Assembly: GCA_025618425.1 (NCBI GenBank)
Contig: CM046832.1
Location: 22,977,359 to 23,041,358 of the forward strand
Direction of reading: 5' to 3'
Source of the DNA: Heliocidaris tuberculata
Lineage: Eukaryota > Echinodermata > Echinoidea > Camarodonta > Echinometridae
Length of the DNA: 64,000 nt
Part shown: piece after piece, positions 52,035-63,819 of the stretch
Numbering within the stretch: the stretch's first letter is position 1
Layout of the letters: every line of letters begins with the position of its first letter
The notes under the pieces: generated by a model
What the model saw: the letters and a program-made list of their open reading frames with translations, nothing else
Databases searched by the model: none
Told to the model about the DNA's origin: nothing
Position numbers and translations under genes: made by a program

Positions 52035-52724
52035 CACTCTTAAAAGAATTTGGCAAGAAAATGCCCAACTTTTAACCAACACAGGGCAACATACTGTCCA
52101 CACAACTATTGGTTAAAATTTGCCCAACTGATGTTGGGCAATCCATTTACTATGTTGTTGGGCAAATTAAATTGCCCATCAGTTGGTAAACCATCAGATT
52201 TTACCCAACTCTACAATTGCCCAACTGTTGGGTCATAAATATTATGTAGTTGGGCAAATTCAGTTGCCAAATTGTTTCCTTTTTCCTCCAACCTAGGTAA
52301 AAAAAAAAAAATGAAACCTGCTTGGTATGTCTTTCTGGGTCTTAACCTAACTAATCAATCCTAACCTATCCTACATTAAGATATCCTGTCATCCTGTCAT
52401 ATATTTTAATCTAACCTATATTATCCTAGTCCCATCCTATCCTAGTTCTATCCTGTCCACTTGATACAATCTAGTGCAAGCTCTTATATACCCCTTATAA
52501 TTTTTTATGTATTTGGTGACAGTTAGTAAATCGGGCCAACCCAAATCATACGCTACTAAAAAATCATGAATATTCATATAAGTGTTTTCCCCAATATTGG
52601 GTAAAAAATATTTACCACACGTTGGGCAAAAGTGTGTTCAGTAGCAAACAGTTTGGAAAAAATTGCCCAACATTTACCCAATTTCAATTTACCCAGCATA
52701 GTTTACCCAGTTTTTCTGAGAGTG
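52035..52724. mobile_element. Non-autonomous DNA element with TTGGGCAA subrepeats
   Basis: Termini cactcttaaaag and ttttctgagagtg are inverted repeats. Many ttgcccaac / gttgggcaa units occur in both orientations in the outer parts, a typical binding-site cluster. No target duplication is clear. Confidence 0.6.
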
Positions 52725-54770
52725 CATGTCTTTTAGTTGTATAATGAATTTTATTTGACCAATTTAGTTATAACATGATGAAATAGATAAGTAGTGGACA
52801 TATATTTATCTTTGATTGGGCACCATCACAACCAACAATTCATTACTCATTAATGTTTTCCAAACATTAATGATCACTTGTCTTAGATGTCAATTTGTCT
52901 TTTAAAAAGAAATAAAATTACCCAAAGTAAAAGAAAGAAATAGATGCTCTATATATAATGTGTTTATTTACTCCTCATTCTTCCTCGGAAACATTTTATA
53001 CAATACAGTAACAAAAAATATACATACCGTATGTTTGAGAGTTCTGAGTCAGCAATATTGACAAGTAAATCATATCAAGATCCTGTAAATAGCGTTTTAT
53101 TTGTTCGGTGTTAGCATTCCATTACAAACTATGATTGCAATGTACGTGGTAAACTTGTTCTGCTCGAATCATTTCGATGATTTTATTTTTATTTTTATTT
53201 TTTTTATTTTATTTTTTTTGGGGGGGGGGAAATCACTTTCAATAATTTTGAGTAACTGATTTAATGATTACAGTACAAAATAGTAATATCGTGGTAAAGT
53301 TCACACATACCATAATAATGAGCACTTCGATTTTGGACAGGTTGTAGTAAAATATTACATCGTCCGATGTTTACTGTTATCACTTTTATTTATGGCCACT
53401 AATGGCAAAGTTTTAAGTTGATGTTTTGGCTTCTTGTTCCGTTATTGACATAACATGTACCACTGCTTATACATTTTTTTTTCTTCAGTTGTAAATTCGA
53501 ATGATATATATCCACTTATTTTTAACTTATTTATTTGTATGACTGGATAGTTTTACCGTTGGAATCAATTGTGGTATTTTGAATACTAGAAATAAAATTT
53601 AAGAAGAAATTATAGTGGAAATTGACAAAAACATGACATTCGAATTTTTCTATGTGCTTATTTATCAATGAAACAGAAATATATATAATTGCTATGCAGT
53701 GGCTATAAAATGCTGCAGATGTAATTTGAAAATGGAAGCTACAAGTGCATGGCCTATATTTCTCTTCATTATCTTGACAATACATTACGATTGGTGAAGA
53801 TGGCTTTGAAAAACAACAACAAATGCACAAAAGCTAGTAATTCACACCTTCAACTAAAGCTAATTCCAATTTTGAAGTCCCTCTCAGTTTATGTGAAACA
53901 ATTTTAAGAAAACAAAATTATTTGCCAAAGTATACAACCATACATTTACAGTCATAGGCACGTGAGTACTGTTAATACAACGTATATACATACAATGGAA
54001 ATGAATGAGAAAGATATTCACCTTCGTATATCTGGCAAGGTAAAAGAACGATATGAAAGCACGAATATAAAAATGAATAGAGACGTAAGTAATTCCATGA
54101 AGGAAGTTGCATAATGTTGAGCATTACTTTTTGCGATGAAGCACGAGAGACCACAAATATCTTTTTACCTCAAGAAATATGACATGTTGTAAATGAAGGT
54201 GCTACATTGTAAGATAATGTTTTGCCTCATATTCTGAATTCGCCTTGCATAGATCTTATGGTTGGGGGTAGAAGTCATTTCCAATACCAAAAGTATACTA
54301 AGCATATTGCAAAATATACAATAATATTCTGGTTTGCAAATAAAATAAAAGAGATTTGTGTAATAATTGTCAGCATATTTAGCAGTGTGCCGTAGGCATT
54401 TTAACCCCAGTCAATTTGCCCCATTCGGTTGGGCTATCGACCCTCCCCCCCCCCCTCCCTAAACACACACGAACACACACACCTATACACACACACAAGC
54501 ACACGCCCACACTCCCACTAAGTTTACTACTCCACAGAGTCAGAGCATGTATTTTGTAGACTGGGTTAAGCCCAATGTTTTCTCTATTTTTGTATGCGCA
54601 TGAGATTCATGACGTTCACCCCACTATACCTTCAATGAAAGAGAAATTTAGTGTACACTTTTATTCTTACACTGCAAGATTACGATGAGATTCGGTTCAT
54701 GTAAGGTAATAATAATCAATGGAAATCTGTATGAAATTTTCGTCCCACCCTGGTTTAACAGCAATGGATT
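52725..54770. other. Intergenic, downstream of P4
   Basis: AT-rich. A T/G run lies near 53180-53230 and a CA-rich tract near 54462-54500. No gene is supported. Confidence 0.5.
54660..54665 (-). terminator. Candidate P4 polyadenylation signal
   Basis: Minus-strand AATAAA 106 bp past the P4 stop codon, the only canonical signal close to a stop among the four genes. Confidence 0.45.
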
Positions 54771-55739
54771 TCAGCGAGAATTCAGTTCGTCAATTTTGAT
54801 TGTCAACTTTCGTGCTTGAAAACTAGTCATTCCAAGTTCTTTTATCATCATCTCTTCATCGATGCTCATTAACAGAATGCCATCCACACTCTCTTTCAGA
54901 AAACGACTCACACAGTTATCAAGGTTTAAACTCTTCAAGAGGACAGCCACATCCTCTTTGGTGAAGGTGCTCAAGTCACTGTTTGGTGTTGCGTACAAAA
55001 TGGGGTTGAAAGAGTGGTCGGGAGACAGTGGGACAAATGGTTTATCTGATGGCAAGTCATATACAGACGATTTGGACATGTTGGAAGATTGAGTATTATT
55101 ACGCGGTCCAGGTAGAGGTGGAAGAGGAGGTGCTAAGTATGGTAAGTCGTATTCCGAGATTGTGGAAGGTGTGATAGCGGCATCATTGCGAACTACAGAG
55201 TGAGATAAAGCTGAAACAGAATGTTGATGAGAGGGTCTTGTTGTCATGGAACGCTTGAAGCTGTCTGTCTGCTGAGACAGAAGAAGTGTCGTTGAACCAG
55301 AGTTCTCCACACTTGAATGCGGTTCTAAGGGTTCAGTTGGCAGGGGAAACCGTACGGAGGCACTCGTCTTTATCGGTGATTTCATGGGCAGCCTCTGAGA
55401 TATGTCGCCCTTGTCTAACATGGGGATAGGAAGTGGGTCGTACTCATCTCTAGGATGTTTGGGCCCTGTACCTTTTGCTGGACTTGACATCGCTTGACTG
55501 GCAGGAACACTTGGGAGTGGCATGTTTGGTGGTTTTAATGTTACAGTTTTCTTAAGCGATGTCTCTTTTGGTGGACGCTTAGGTAATATGTGGTGTTCTT
55601 TACCAGATGAACTCTTTGAGTTGTTTTTAAGACCTGGAGTCATTATATCATAGCAGTCTTCTTGGTCTTTCAGTGCCTCTAACTGCTCCTCCATATCGGA
55701 AAGGTTCTTAGTTTGTTTGTTGAACTTTGACTCAAGAAT
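54771..55739 (-). CDS. P4 exon 8: YDxP tail and SAM domain
   Basis: 969 nt including stop, the longest tail of the family. Tyr sites CYDIM, EYDPLP, EYDLP, VYDLP and LYATP, a PPLPPLPGPR SH3-ligand-like cluster, then SAM from TFTKEDVAVLLKSLNLDN to KLTIKIDELN. Confidence 0.88.
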   Translation of the reverse strand: MLESKFNKQTKNLSDMEEQLEALKDQEDCYDIMTPGLKNNSKSSSGKEHHILPKRPPKETSLKKTVTLKPPNMPLPSVPASQAMSSPAKGTGPKHPRDEYDPLPIPMLDKGDISQRLPMKSPIKTSASVRFPLPTEPLEPHSSVENSGSTTLLLSQQTDSFKRSMTTRPSHQHSVSALSHSVVRNDAAITPSTISEYDLPYLAPPLPPLPGPRNNTQSSNMSKSSVYDLPSDKPFVPLSPDHSFNPILYATPNSDLSTFTKEDVAVLLKSLNLDNCVSRFLKESVDGILLMSIDEEMMIKELGMTSFQARKLTIKIDELNSR

Positions 55740-58700
55740 CTAAAGTCAAGACCAAAGGCAAAGATACGAATAAAAATTACACTAAGAATTTGAGTCATAT
55801 TTCTGCACAATAATTTAGAAAAGTTTTCTCACAGCCTAAATACCTAGAAAGTCTTATCATTCAGGATCTCTAAAGTTAAGACACTGTCTTTCCAAACAAA
55901 GAGTCACTATCATCTGATCACAACCAATGAGTTTTGATTTCATGTAAGTTCATAGAAAATTGCTTATAGGTGGATCTCGGGGTCGCTCCAAGGGAGCATC
56001 ATCACCCCCTTCCCTCTCCCTCCCCGCAATGACGGAGTCTGCTATCGCCAGCAGGTTTTCTTCAATTTAATCTTTTGGGGGTATTGTTATTTTTTGAATT
56101 CTTAACAGCTGTTGGTGATCTCATTGTCGATATCAACAACATTGAGGAATAACTGGATTCCATTTGCTGGTTTTTTCTTTCTTTTTTTTTTTTTTATAAC
56201 CATCCCTTCTTTTGGGAAGTAGTTCATCTGCAATAAAAACATGAATCTTTATTGTGAAGAAAAAGCAAGGTAAAGACAAACTGAATCAAAACCAATAGGG
56301 TTATATGCAAAGTATTATGTAGGCAGAAAAGAAGTATTAACCATGTTAAGAAAGGTTTCTAGCCAAATTAAGCTTAGAATACGTACCTTATATTGCTCCT
56401 GCAGTGATCGATACTCCTTTTCCTTCGTTTGAATTTCCTGATGGATTTAAACAGGTGGAATATTATTATCATTCAAATAACAATTGCGTTTGGAGGGAGA
56501 TTGAGGGAAAGGGTGCGTGAACAGAAATTCAATCACCCAGGTGAATATTGATTCATAAAATGGTTCTAATTTTTTTAGTCGGATGGTTCAGGAAGCTAAA
56601 GACCCACAAGACCAAAAGTTCACAAGCCCAAAGTTTTAGTTTTGGTCGAGGAATAACCTACATAAAAACATGCTTAGGGACCCAAATGATCTGAATGTCA
56701 GTGTTATCGGTCATCGGCATGGCGTTGGAGTCTACACAGTTACCTCAAGTAAATACAATTTTACCCATCCCATATAGAGAAACCCCTCTACTTTCAAATT
56801 TATTCCATTTCACGAGGTACATAATTCAGAATGGCATCATATTAAGTTGTTTTGTAAACTTTCAACGAAGATCCGAGGTTGTCTGATTTTATATAGTTTG
56901 TTACACTTACCAAGATTTTCTCTCCCAACAGATTTTTCAGTTCTTTTTCCAAGTCAGTGCTGGCTAGACTAATCGATGTTCGTGGTGATGATCTGTCTAT
57001 AGTGCTGGAGGAGGCAAGCAAGGAGGACGTATACAATACAATTTGAAACACATTCATCATTAAGTGTGATATTTTTCCAAAGTATGCAAAATTCAAATGA
57101 TGAATGGATATGGTTAATACATGTATAATCCAAACTTATCATTTTTATTACGCGTTTCACTCCCATAGAAATTATAATTTGATTATTAAAAGCAGCTACA
57201 AGAATCAAACGCAAGTCTCAAATACACGTTTCAAATTAGCAAAAGTGACTGGACTGTTCTTCTTTTCCTTGTTCTATTTACGTACAAATGTAATATTGAA
57301 ATGAAAAAGTTCTGAAATGTAGGCTATGTTTGTATAAAGGAATAGTCGGATTTTCATTCTTGACATATTCAGGAATTTGAGCATAGCGCTGTGTTATCTT
57401 TCTGCATACGCTCTTACGGTCTATGCAAAAATGTATCCTGTGACAGTCTTTCTTAATATTGTCTCTGTCGACTTGTGCCAAACCAAACTTACACTTCATC
57501 ATAAACGCCAGGGACCTCCTCTTGACTGTTAGTCCTAGCATTGCTGCTAGGCATCGACGGAACACGGGGTTCTGGACCTGACGGACTACTGGTATGAGAA
57601 CCCAACGGACTTCCGGGGAGGGAATCAATGGAACTTGGACGATGATGTGGTTCTTGAGGAGATTTTGGTGGTCTAGCTGGTGCCTCTGGTACCGCTGGTG
57701 GAGGGCGGTGAATCTTGTAATGTTTCAGTTCAGATTCTGCCCGTTTGAGATCTTCCATCAGACTTGCCACCTTCTTCTGTGTTTCCAGGTTCTCCTGTTC
57801 AGCAATGTCATTGATTCGTGTCTTGGCTGCAAGTACAAAGGGAAATAAACTAATATCATGACCTTGTTCTTTTTTGTTATTGTTATTTTTTCTTCTTCTC
57901 CTTTTTTTTAAAGACGGCGAGCTTGAATTGAATTGAATAGGAAATGTAATGTTCTATCATTTACATTATTGTTTTCATTAAAGTTTGCAGGCTTTTGAAT
58001 CTTAGGCCTTCCAAGAAGACAAAGTAAATTGGTTTAAACAGTTCCGATAAAGGAAACTAAATCTTCATTTATTCTAATCTTGAAAGGTATACTCTCTCTA
58101 TAAGTTTCCAATATTCAAATATTTCATTTCCGAGAGGAACTTTGAAGTTAAATTACGATATAATACGTTATTTTTTTAAAACAAAATTCCTAATGGTGAA
58201 CGGATTTTATTAAGATGATAAAAGTGGGTTTGGCAATATAAGTGGAGTGTATTTTCAAGCTTTTCCGAGGTGTTGTAGGACGAGTGCAGATTTGACCTAT
58301 AATGTAGAGACATATGTTTTCCCTATTCCTAACTTCCCCTCAGGAAAAGTGCTCTAAAACCTTCTGAGCTTATCTGACGGAAAATGAAAGCAAAAATATC
58401 AGTTACCTTCCGGACTTTGCAACCATTCTTTAAGAACGTCCTTCTTTGGCTGTGGTACTGCCTTCATAGCTTTGCGCGGCAGGATGACCTCAGTCAAGCC
58501 TTTCAGGCACATCGATGTGTTGAGAAGCGGATACAGAGGGGTCGTCATGGAAGTTATGCTACTCCAAGGAGGGGAAATACGATCCAGTTTCAGGGGTGTA
58601 CTGAAGGGAAAAGAGAAGACGGCTCCGTCGCTTCCATTTGTGGCTACAACACGCTCTCTCTTGACTAGATTCTCCAGTCTGAAAACGAACTCTTTACGGC

Positions 58701-61673
58701 GCCCCTTCGAAGGCGATTCAGTGCTAACTGTTCGGACTCTCTGTTCATTACAATCATAGGACATGAAAAGTAATCCATTGGTTTGCTGTGTCCATGGGAT
58801 TGGGATGCACATTATTTGTAATGGGTCATCATGACTACGTAAATGCTAATGAATAAACATTATATGAATTGTTTGCATTCATCACTGTAGTGGTAACTTG
58901 AAATTATTAGAATTTAAATGCTATCAAAACCTTTCCTGGGCCAGGATTACCCACAGCGTTGGTAGATATTTCAAGAGTTGTGACTCAAACAGTATCTATG
59001 ACAGTATGTATTGTTAATGTGGTCGAGTAAAGAATTTCGTTAGTGTGATATCTTTGTCTTGGTGCATGGTGTGAAACCAGTCAGTACTTTGTAGAACAAA
59101 GGGCTCATTTTACGAGAAAAGGCCAAAGCGCTGAAGCTATTGAAATCCTAACCTACCCTCTAGTAGAAAGAATTGAATAGAAACGTCAAGAAGCTAACAA
59201 GTAAGTGACATTTAATAAACACTTGTATGCTACGGTTAGTGAAGAACATTATCTTTGTTTTTAAAAAGAAAACTAAAATGACTATCATGAATACTAATGT
59301 CAAAATACATAATCCTTGTATAATGTTCTATTTTAAAGCGAAAATATGCTGAAAATGCTTAGCGTTACTAAATGTTATGGGCCCATATGCATAACAATTA
59401 AAGAAGGACATTGCGAGACAATGTTGATCTGCTCTGAGCACCAGGTATGCGTTCTTAGAAAGTTGTGAGAGGTTGTTTCCTGAAAAACATTGCAATGAAA
59501 GTGGCGGTAACCCGAATACTGTTATAGGCGTAAGACGTGAAGTCTGATATTTGATGTATTGATGTATAAATGAATATACCTGTAGTGTATTTCCGGGTTC
59601 TCATACAAATGGAATTCATACTAGATTATCAGTTTATATGAGTGATTGTTCGGGATTGCATGCGTTCAATTCCAAAAGATTAAGAGCATTTTAAATCCAG
59701 GCTTTGACCCAAGGCTAACTTCAGGGTATATAGGGAGACAGATCGAGGGTATATATTAAACTCAAGTAGATCAAAGTATCGAAAACTCTTGAACATAGTG
59801 TATGTGCTAGACAGATCAGTCTATGTCCTTTATTAGATTTAAATGCTACTGCTTAAAGGTTCTAGTCCAAGAATCTAATACAAAAACAAAAACAAAAAAA
59901 ATATTAGTGGTGAATTTCGACTATATCAAAGATGGGTCAACTTAATATAAACACGTTTCTTAACAGTTTACCTGTAAACTATTATGTCCTTTGCACACGA
60001 GACGTCATTTGCTGATGTGGGATTAAGTCAGCGACTGTCGCTGTCTTTGATGCGCCATATGAGAGTTGCATTATAGAAAATAGAGAATAAATTTCAAATG
60101 AACAGTGCAAATTTTCCGTTGGATTACTGACGCATGTACTAATTTCCCTCATAGACTTGATTGACGTAGCTAATAACGCCATGCAAACTTTGCGTTGGAT
60201 TACTGATGCATGTACTAATTTCCCTCATAGACTTGATTGACGTAGCTAATAACGCCATGCAAACTTTGCGTTGGATTACTGATGCATGTACTAATTTTCC
60301 TCATAGACTTGACTGACGCATGTACTAATTTCCCTCATAGACTTGATTGACGTAGCTAATAACGCCATGCAAACTTTGCGTTGGATTACTGATGCATGTA
60401 CTAATTTCCCTCATAGACTTGATTGACGTAGCTAATGCAAACTTTGCGTTGGATTACTGATGCATGTACTAATTTTCCTCATAGACTTGATTGACGTAGC
60501 TAATAACGCCATGCAAACTTTGCGTTGGATTACTGACGCATGTACTAATTTCCCTCATAGACTTGACTGACGTAGCTAATATCGCAATCGAAATGGCGTC
60601 TCGTGCGCAAAAGGCATTAGATAAACTCGTAAAAATCGTAATAATCACTGCCCTAAGGACTACGCTAATTTTCCACAACGGTATTCTTCATTCAATAAAG
60701 CAATCTCATGTTACATACCACTGGGAGTTTGTGTTTGATGACCGTTGAAATTGGCAGATGTTCTGATATGATTTGTGTTGTGTAGACTGCCTCATCCTCC
60801 ATGGCTCGAAATCGTTGTGCCTCACCCATAATCTTTCCTGTAAGGTACAACTGCGAAATCAAAAGAATAGATAAAAGGACATGCATTTAAACCCAATTAT
60901 TACATCATCAGAAATCATTCGGGTTTGTTTGTTTGTTTGTTTGTTTGTTTTTATATATAAACGTTTTAATGAAAACAACAACACGGCATCAATTATACAC
61001 ATGAGGCATACCAAAATGAACGTAATGTGTGGGCCTAATATGGAAGCTGTAAAACTTTTGTAGCTTGTACCATTTTCATCGTATCCTACCTCTGTCATTA
61101 CCAATGTTCAAACTCGTATGCTCTCATTCAGAATGTCAACAGTTTACGTCAGCTTCTATCAAAACAACTTAATATACTGAAATCTTTGTAAAAACAGCCC
61201 ATGAACATGATGAACCGTTATGGCTAAACCCTTACAAAACGTTTCGTCAGATCTTTATAAATTTAAGTGTAAGTCGTTTGTTCTTGAAAAAAAAAATTGA
61301 ACATCTCTAGTGATAACCAAGGACCTACTCTCTGGAAAAATCGAGTGATCCTTGAGGTAACTCCCAGGGGGCAGTGAAACTATAGACAGAGGGAAATGAA
61401 TATTTAGTCTTTCCTTTTATAGAGAGCACTCTATAACATAAATCGATATTCACTCCTAAAGAGATATAGAGAGTAAGAAATCTCTGACAATTATTACCTC
61501 ATCATTGTACCCCTTTTCCACTCCCTCGATAGTGATGATATCATCTTGTTCTTTGGTATCATCTTCATCCTTCTCATCGAAGTATCCAATCAATACCCGG
61601 ACCACTTTGGGTAGAGGATTAGCTTTCACGAGTTCCATTGTTCCTCTGTACTCCTTACCATCCAATCTGGGAT
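54771..61673 (-). CDS. GAREM-like: P4: GAREM-like CABIT-SAM adaptor, exons 2-8 (first exon off window)
   Basis: Exons in transcript order: 61498-61673, 60719-60850, 58407-58740, 57493-57826, 56911-57004, 56387-56437 and 54771-55739; all GT-AG, phases as in P1-P3. The acceptor at 61673 needs a phase-1 upstream exon, and none resembling exon 1 of the paralogs occurs between 61674 and 64000, so intron 1 exceeds 2.3 kb. The CABIT core reads KRERVVATNGSDGAVFSFP: the Cys conserved in P1-P3 is Arg here. The linker is proline-rich (RPPPAVPEAPARPPKSP) and the long exon 8 carries EYDPLP, EYDLPYLAPP and VYDLP, which fit YDxP sites for Crk- or Nck-type SH2 domains, before the C-terminal SAM domain. The visible part is about 696 residues. 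Confidence 0.85.
56387..56437 (-). CDS. P4 exon 7: 17-residue micro-exon
   Basis: 51 nt, EIQTKEKEYRSLQEQYK, between atcag and gtacgt; coiled-coil-like heptads running into exon 8 (ILESKFNKQTKNLSDMEEQL). Confidence 0.83.
56911..57004 (-). CDS. P4 exon 6: linker
   Basis: 94 nt, phase 2 to 0: TIDRSSPRTSISLASTD then helix LEKELKNLLGEKIL. Lacks the YE start of the others. Confidence 0.8.
57493..57826 (-). CDS. P4 exon 5: helix and proline-rich linker
   Basis: 334 nt, phase 1 to 2. Helix INDIAEQENLETQKKVASLM, then HRPPPAVPEAPARPPKSP and a Ser/Pro tract, ending VYDEV, a candidate tyrosine site across the splice. Confidence 0.84.
58407..58740 (-). CDS. P4 exon 4: CABIT core lacking the Cys
   Basis: 334 nt. 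RVRTVSTESPSKGRRKEF, RERVVATNGSDGAVFSFPFS, LYPLLNTSMCLKGLTEVILP, ending WLQSPEG. The W of NTTW is absent too. Confidence 0.85.
59988..60614. mobile_element. Inverted-repeat element enclosing a minisatellite, P4 intron 3
   Basis: cctttgcacacgagacgtcattt at the left has its imperfect complement aaatggcgtctcgtgcgcaa at the right. Nearly all of the interior between the ends is the tandem repeat at 60108-60590. It ends about 105 bp from the exon 3 donor. Confidence 0.7.
60108..60590. repeat. 76-bp minisatellite, about 6 copies
   Basis: Unit begins aacgccatgcaaactttgcg and ends gacgtagctaat. Full units start at 60174, 60250 and 60360; units at 60312 and 60434 are shortened by internal deletion. Copies differ by few bases (ttaatt/tttcc, gatg/gacg). 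Confidence 0.9.
60719..60850 (-). CDS. P4 exon 3: CABIT
   Basis: 132 nt, phase 0 to 0: LYLTGKIMGEAQRFRAME to VIKHKLPV. The LVG motif of other copies is LTG. Called on splice sites, frame and position; most divergent exon 3. Confidence 0.75.
61498..61673 (-). CDS. P4 exon 2: CABIT
   Basis: 176 nt, DPRLDGKEYRGTMELVKANP, LPKVVRVLIGYFD, acidic KDEDDTKEQDDIITIEGVE. Needs an upstream G (phase 1), as in the paralogs. Confidence 0.86.
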
Positions 61674-62422
61674 CTGAGCCAAAGTTAAATGTACCAATTC
61701 TTAAGCATTTTTTTTCTCTCAGTACATGTTCACTCTTGACACTGATGTACTTGGTCTGTGAATATGAACACGGCTGACTGAATTGACTTGAAAACTATAT
61801 ACATTTTCTTTACGCATTTTTCAATTTATATTGTTTTTCTTGCATATTAACGCAGGGTACTTCGAAACACTGTTAGTAAAATGTTAGATGATTAAAATTA
61901 TCCTCTAAAAGAAAGCCACACAAATTGTTACCATGGTTACGTTATAAATCTGAATTCATGATTAAAGTTTTAACCATGGAAAATGAAGCTTTAACTGAAT
62001 TACATGGCACATAGATAATCATCGTAAAAGAAATGACGTCAGAAGCTGAATTAATTGAGCTCTTGCTTCGTTTCATTTGGTTTGTTTTTGTTTGTTGTTT
62101 AGTGGAGGGTGGTCTTCATTTTTTGCATATGAATCCGGAAGGGTGTTGAACATTGAATGTGAATTAAATTAACGTAAAAAAAGAATTGTTTGTTATGTCA
62201 TTATGTTTGTTCACCACCTCGATAATCGATATGGGCTGTCAACAAGTTTTGGGGGGTAATGGTTATTGGGAGAAGTATGCTGTATGTTTACTCTATAACC
62301 ATACATTGAAATGCATTAGAAAAAGCTTCAAATAACTTTGCATATTCACTTACCTTTGATGGGTATTAATATGTCATTACAGAAATAGACCGAATTAACA
62401 GACCTTACATTTAGTCGATATA
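61674..62422. other. P4 intron 1, part
   Basis: AT-rich, no exon or repeat recognised. Confidence 0.5.
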
Positions 62423-63819
62423 CAGTGCGTATCCCAAAAAAGTGCACACTTTGAAAATATCCTCCAAAATGATAATTTCACAATATCGATATGGTGTTTT
62501 CTTATATAATTATGGGTGAAAGTCTGTTCCATCGGATGACACTATGAGTACTGACAATATTTTACGCTTGAGTGAGTACTGGCTGCTTCTGTAAAACTCG
62601 CAAAAATTGGTTTGCGCAAAAATGCCTCAGTCTTGAATTTGATCAAAGTGCCTGTTAAGCAGTGCTAGTAACTTCATATTCTCTGCTAAGTATTAATAAT
62701 TGATTTGAACAATCATTTAATCTTTATATTAATCCTATAACTATCCGCACACTCCCATTCCCCCCCCCCCCCCACACTCACACACACACTCAAACGCCCT
62801 ACCCAAAACATCGCAGATTATGTCTTTCTGCACACAATTCCACTTTTGACTGGAGCATGTCATAAGGATGCAAATTGCAATGCATTACAGGAAGATGGAC
62901 CGAAAATGTTCCATTTTCAAGAAGGGAGGGAGAAAAAAATAATCTGATTTTTAACAGTTTATTTGGTTCCTTTCTTTGCCCTATCTCTTCCACCCAGTTG
63001 AGGATGCGTCACTGTCTGGAGCATGTCGAAAGGATGCACTGTACTGCATGATGATATCTTTTACATGTACATGTTTAATCGAAGAAATGTTAAAACATTA
63101 TATTTATCAACAAATTTGTTTTTTTCTTTTAAATTTGTATTCGTCATACATGAGTTTGTTTATGGGGTCTTGTAACTTTTAAGAGGAATAAGAAATTTGA
63201 ATAAGAAAATATGTAAATGTTAGGGTTCTCCTTCCAATATTGCTTTCAGTCTTCCCAACACTCTTCAGGCAAAAAATTAATGGGTATTGATGCAGATGAT
63301 TTGTGCTGGAAAAACATCACCTGCAATGATGATGGCAGTTCGGGGGGCAATGGCGTATCCAGCCATTGGGTAAAGCCGGAGTAGCTTTTTCTTGAAGGCC
63401 AAAGAAACAAAATCAGTACAACTTGCTATGCTCTGATGCTTTTACAAGAACGGAGCTGTCCAGATAGGCCGACATTAAATCCCTGTTTTGGGGAGCCTCC
63501 CGCCCCTCCCCTTTATCAATTTCTGGATACACCATTGTGAGTATTCACTACTAGGTACAGGGTTAAGGATTAATGACTGTTCAAATCATTTGTTGATACT
63601 TAAGGGAGAACATGTAGTTACTGCTTGATGCTCACTTTGATCAAATTCAAGACCAATTTAGCCAGTACTCACTCAAGAGTAAAATATTGTCAGTATTAAT
63701 AGTGTCATTCGATGAAACAGGCCCTCACCCATAATTGTAGAAGAAAAAATTATATCGATATTGTGAAATAATGATTTTGGGGGATATTTACAAAGCGTGT
63801 ACTTTTTTGATACGCACTG
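62423..63819. mobile_element. Mariner-like non-autonomous element in P4 intron 1
   Basis: Termini cagtgcgtatcccaaaaaag and cttttttgatacgcactg, TA on both sides. Arms mirror through tgataatttcacaatatcga and its complement at 63750. Contains caatattttacgcttgagtg, shared with the element at 47460. Both arms also share a block with gagcatgtc near 62850 and 63020. Confidence 0.85.
63347..63537. mobile_element. Possible hAT-like MITE nested in the mariner-like element
   Basis: Ends caatggcgtatccag and ctggatacaccattg are inverted repeats like those of other small hAT elements here. No clear target duplication. Confidence 0.45.

Noticed and set aside
60108..60590. CRISPR-like array
   Set aside because: The units are contiguous 76-bp tandem repeats with no variable spacers, in an animal intron.
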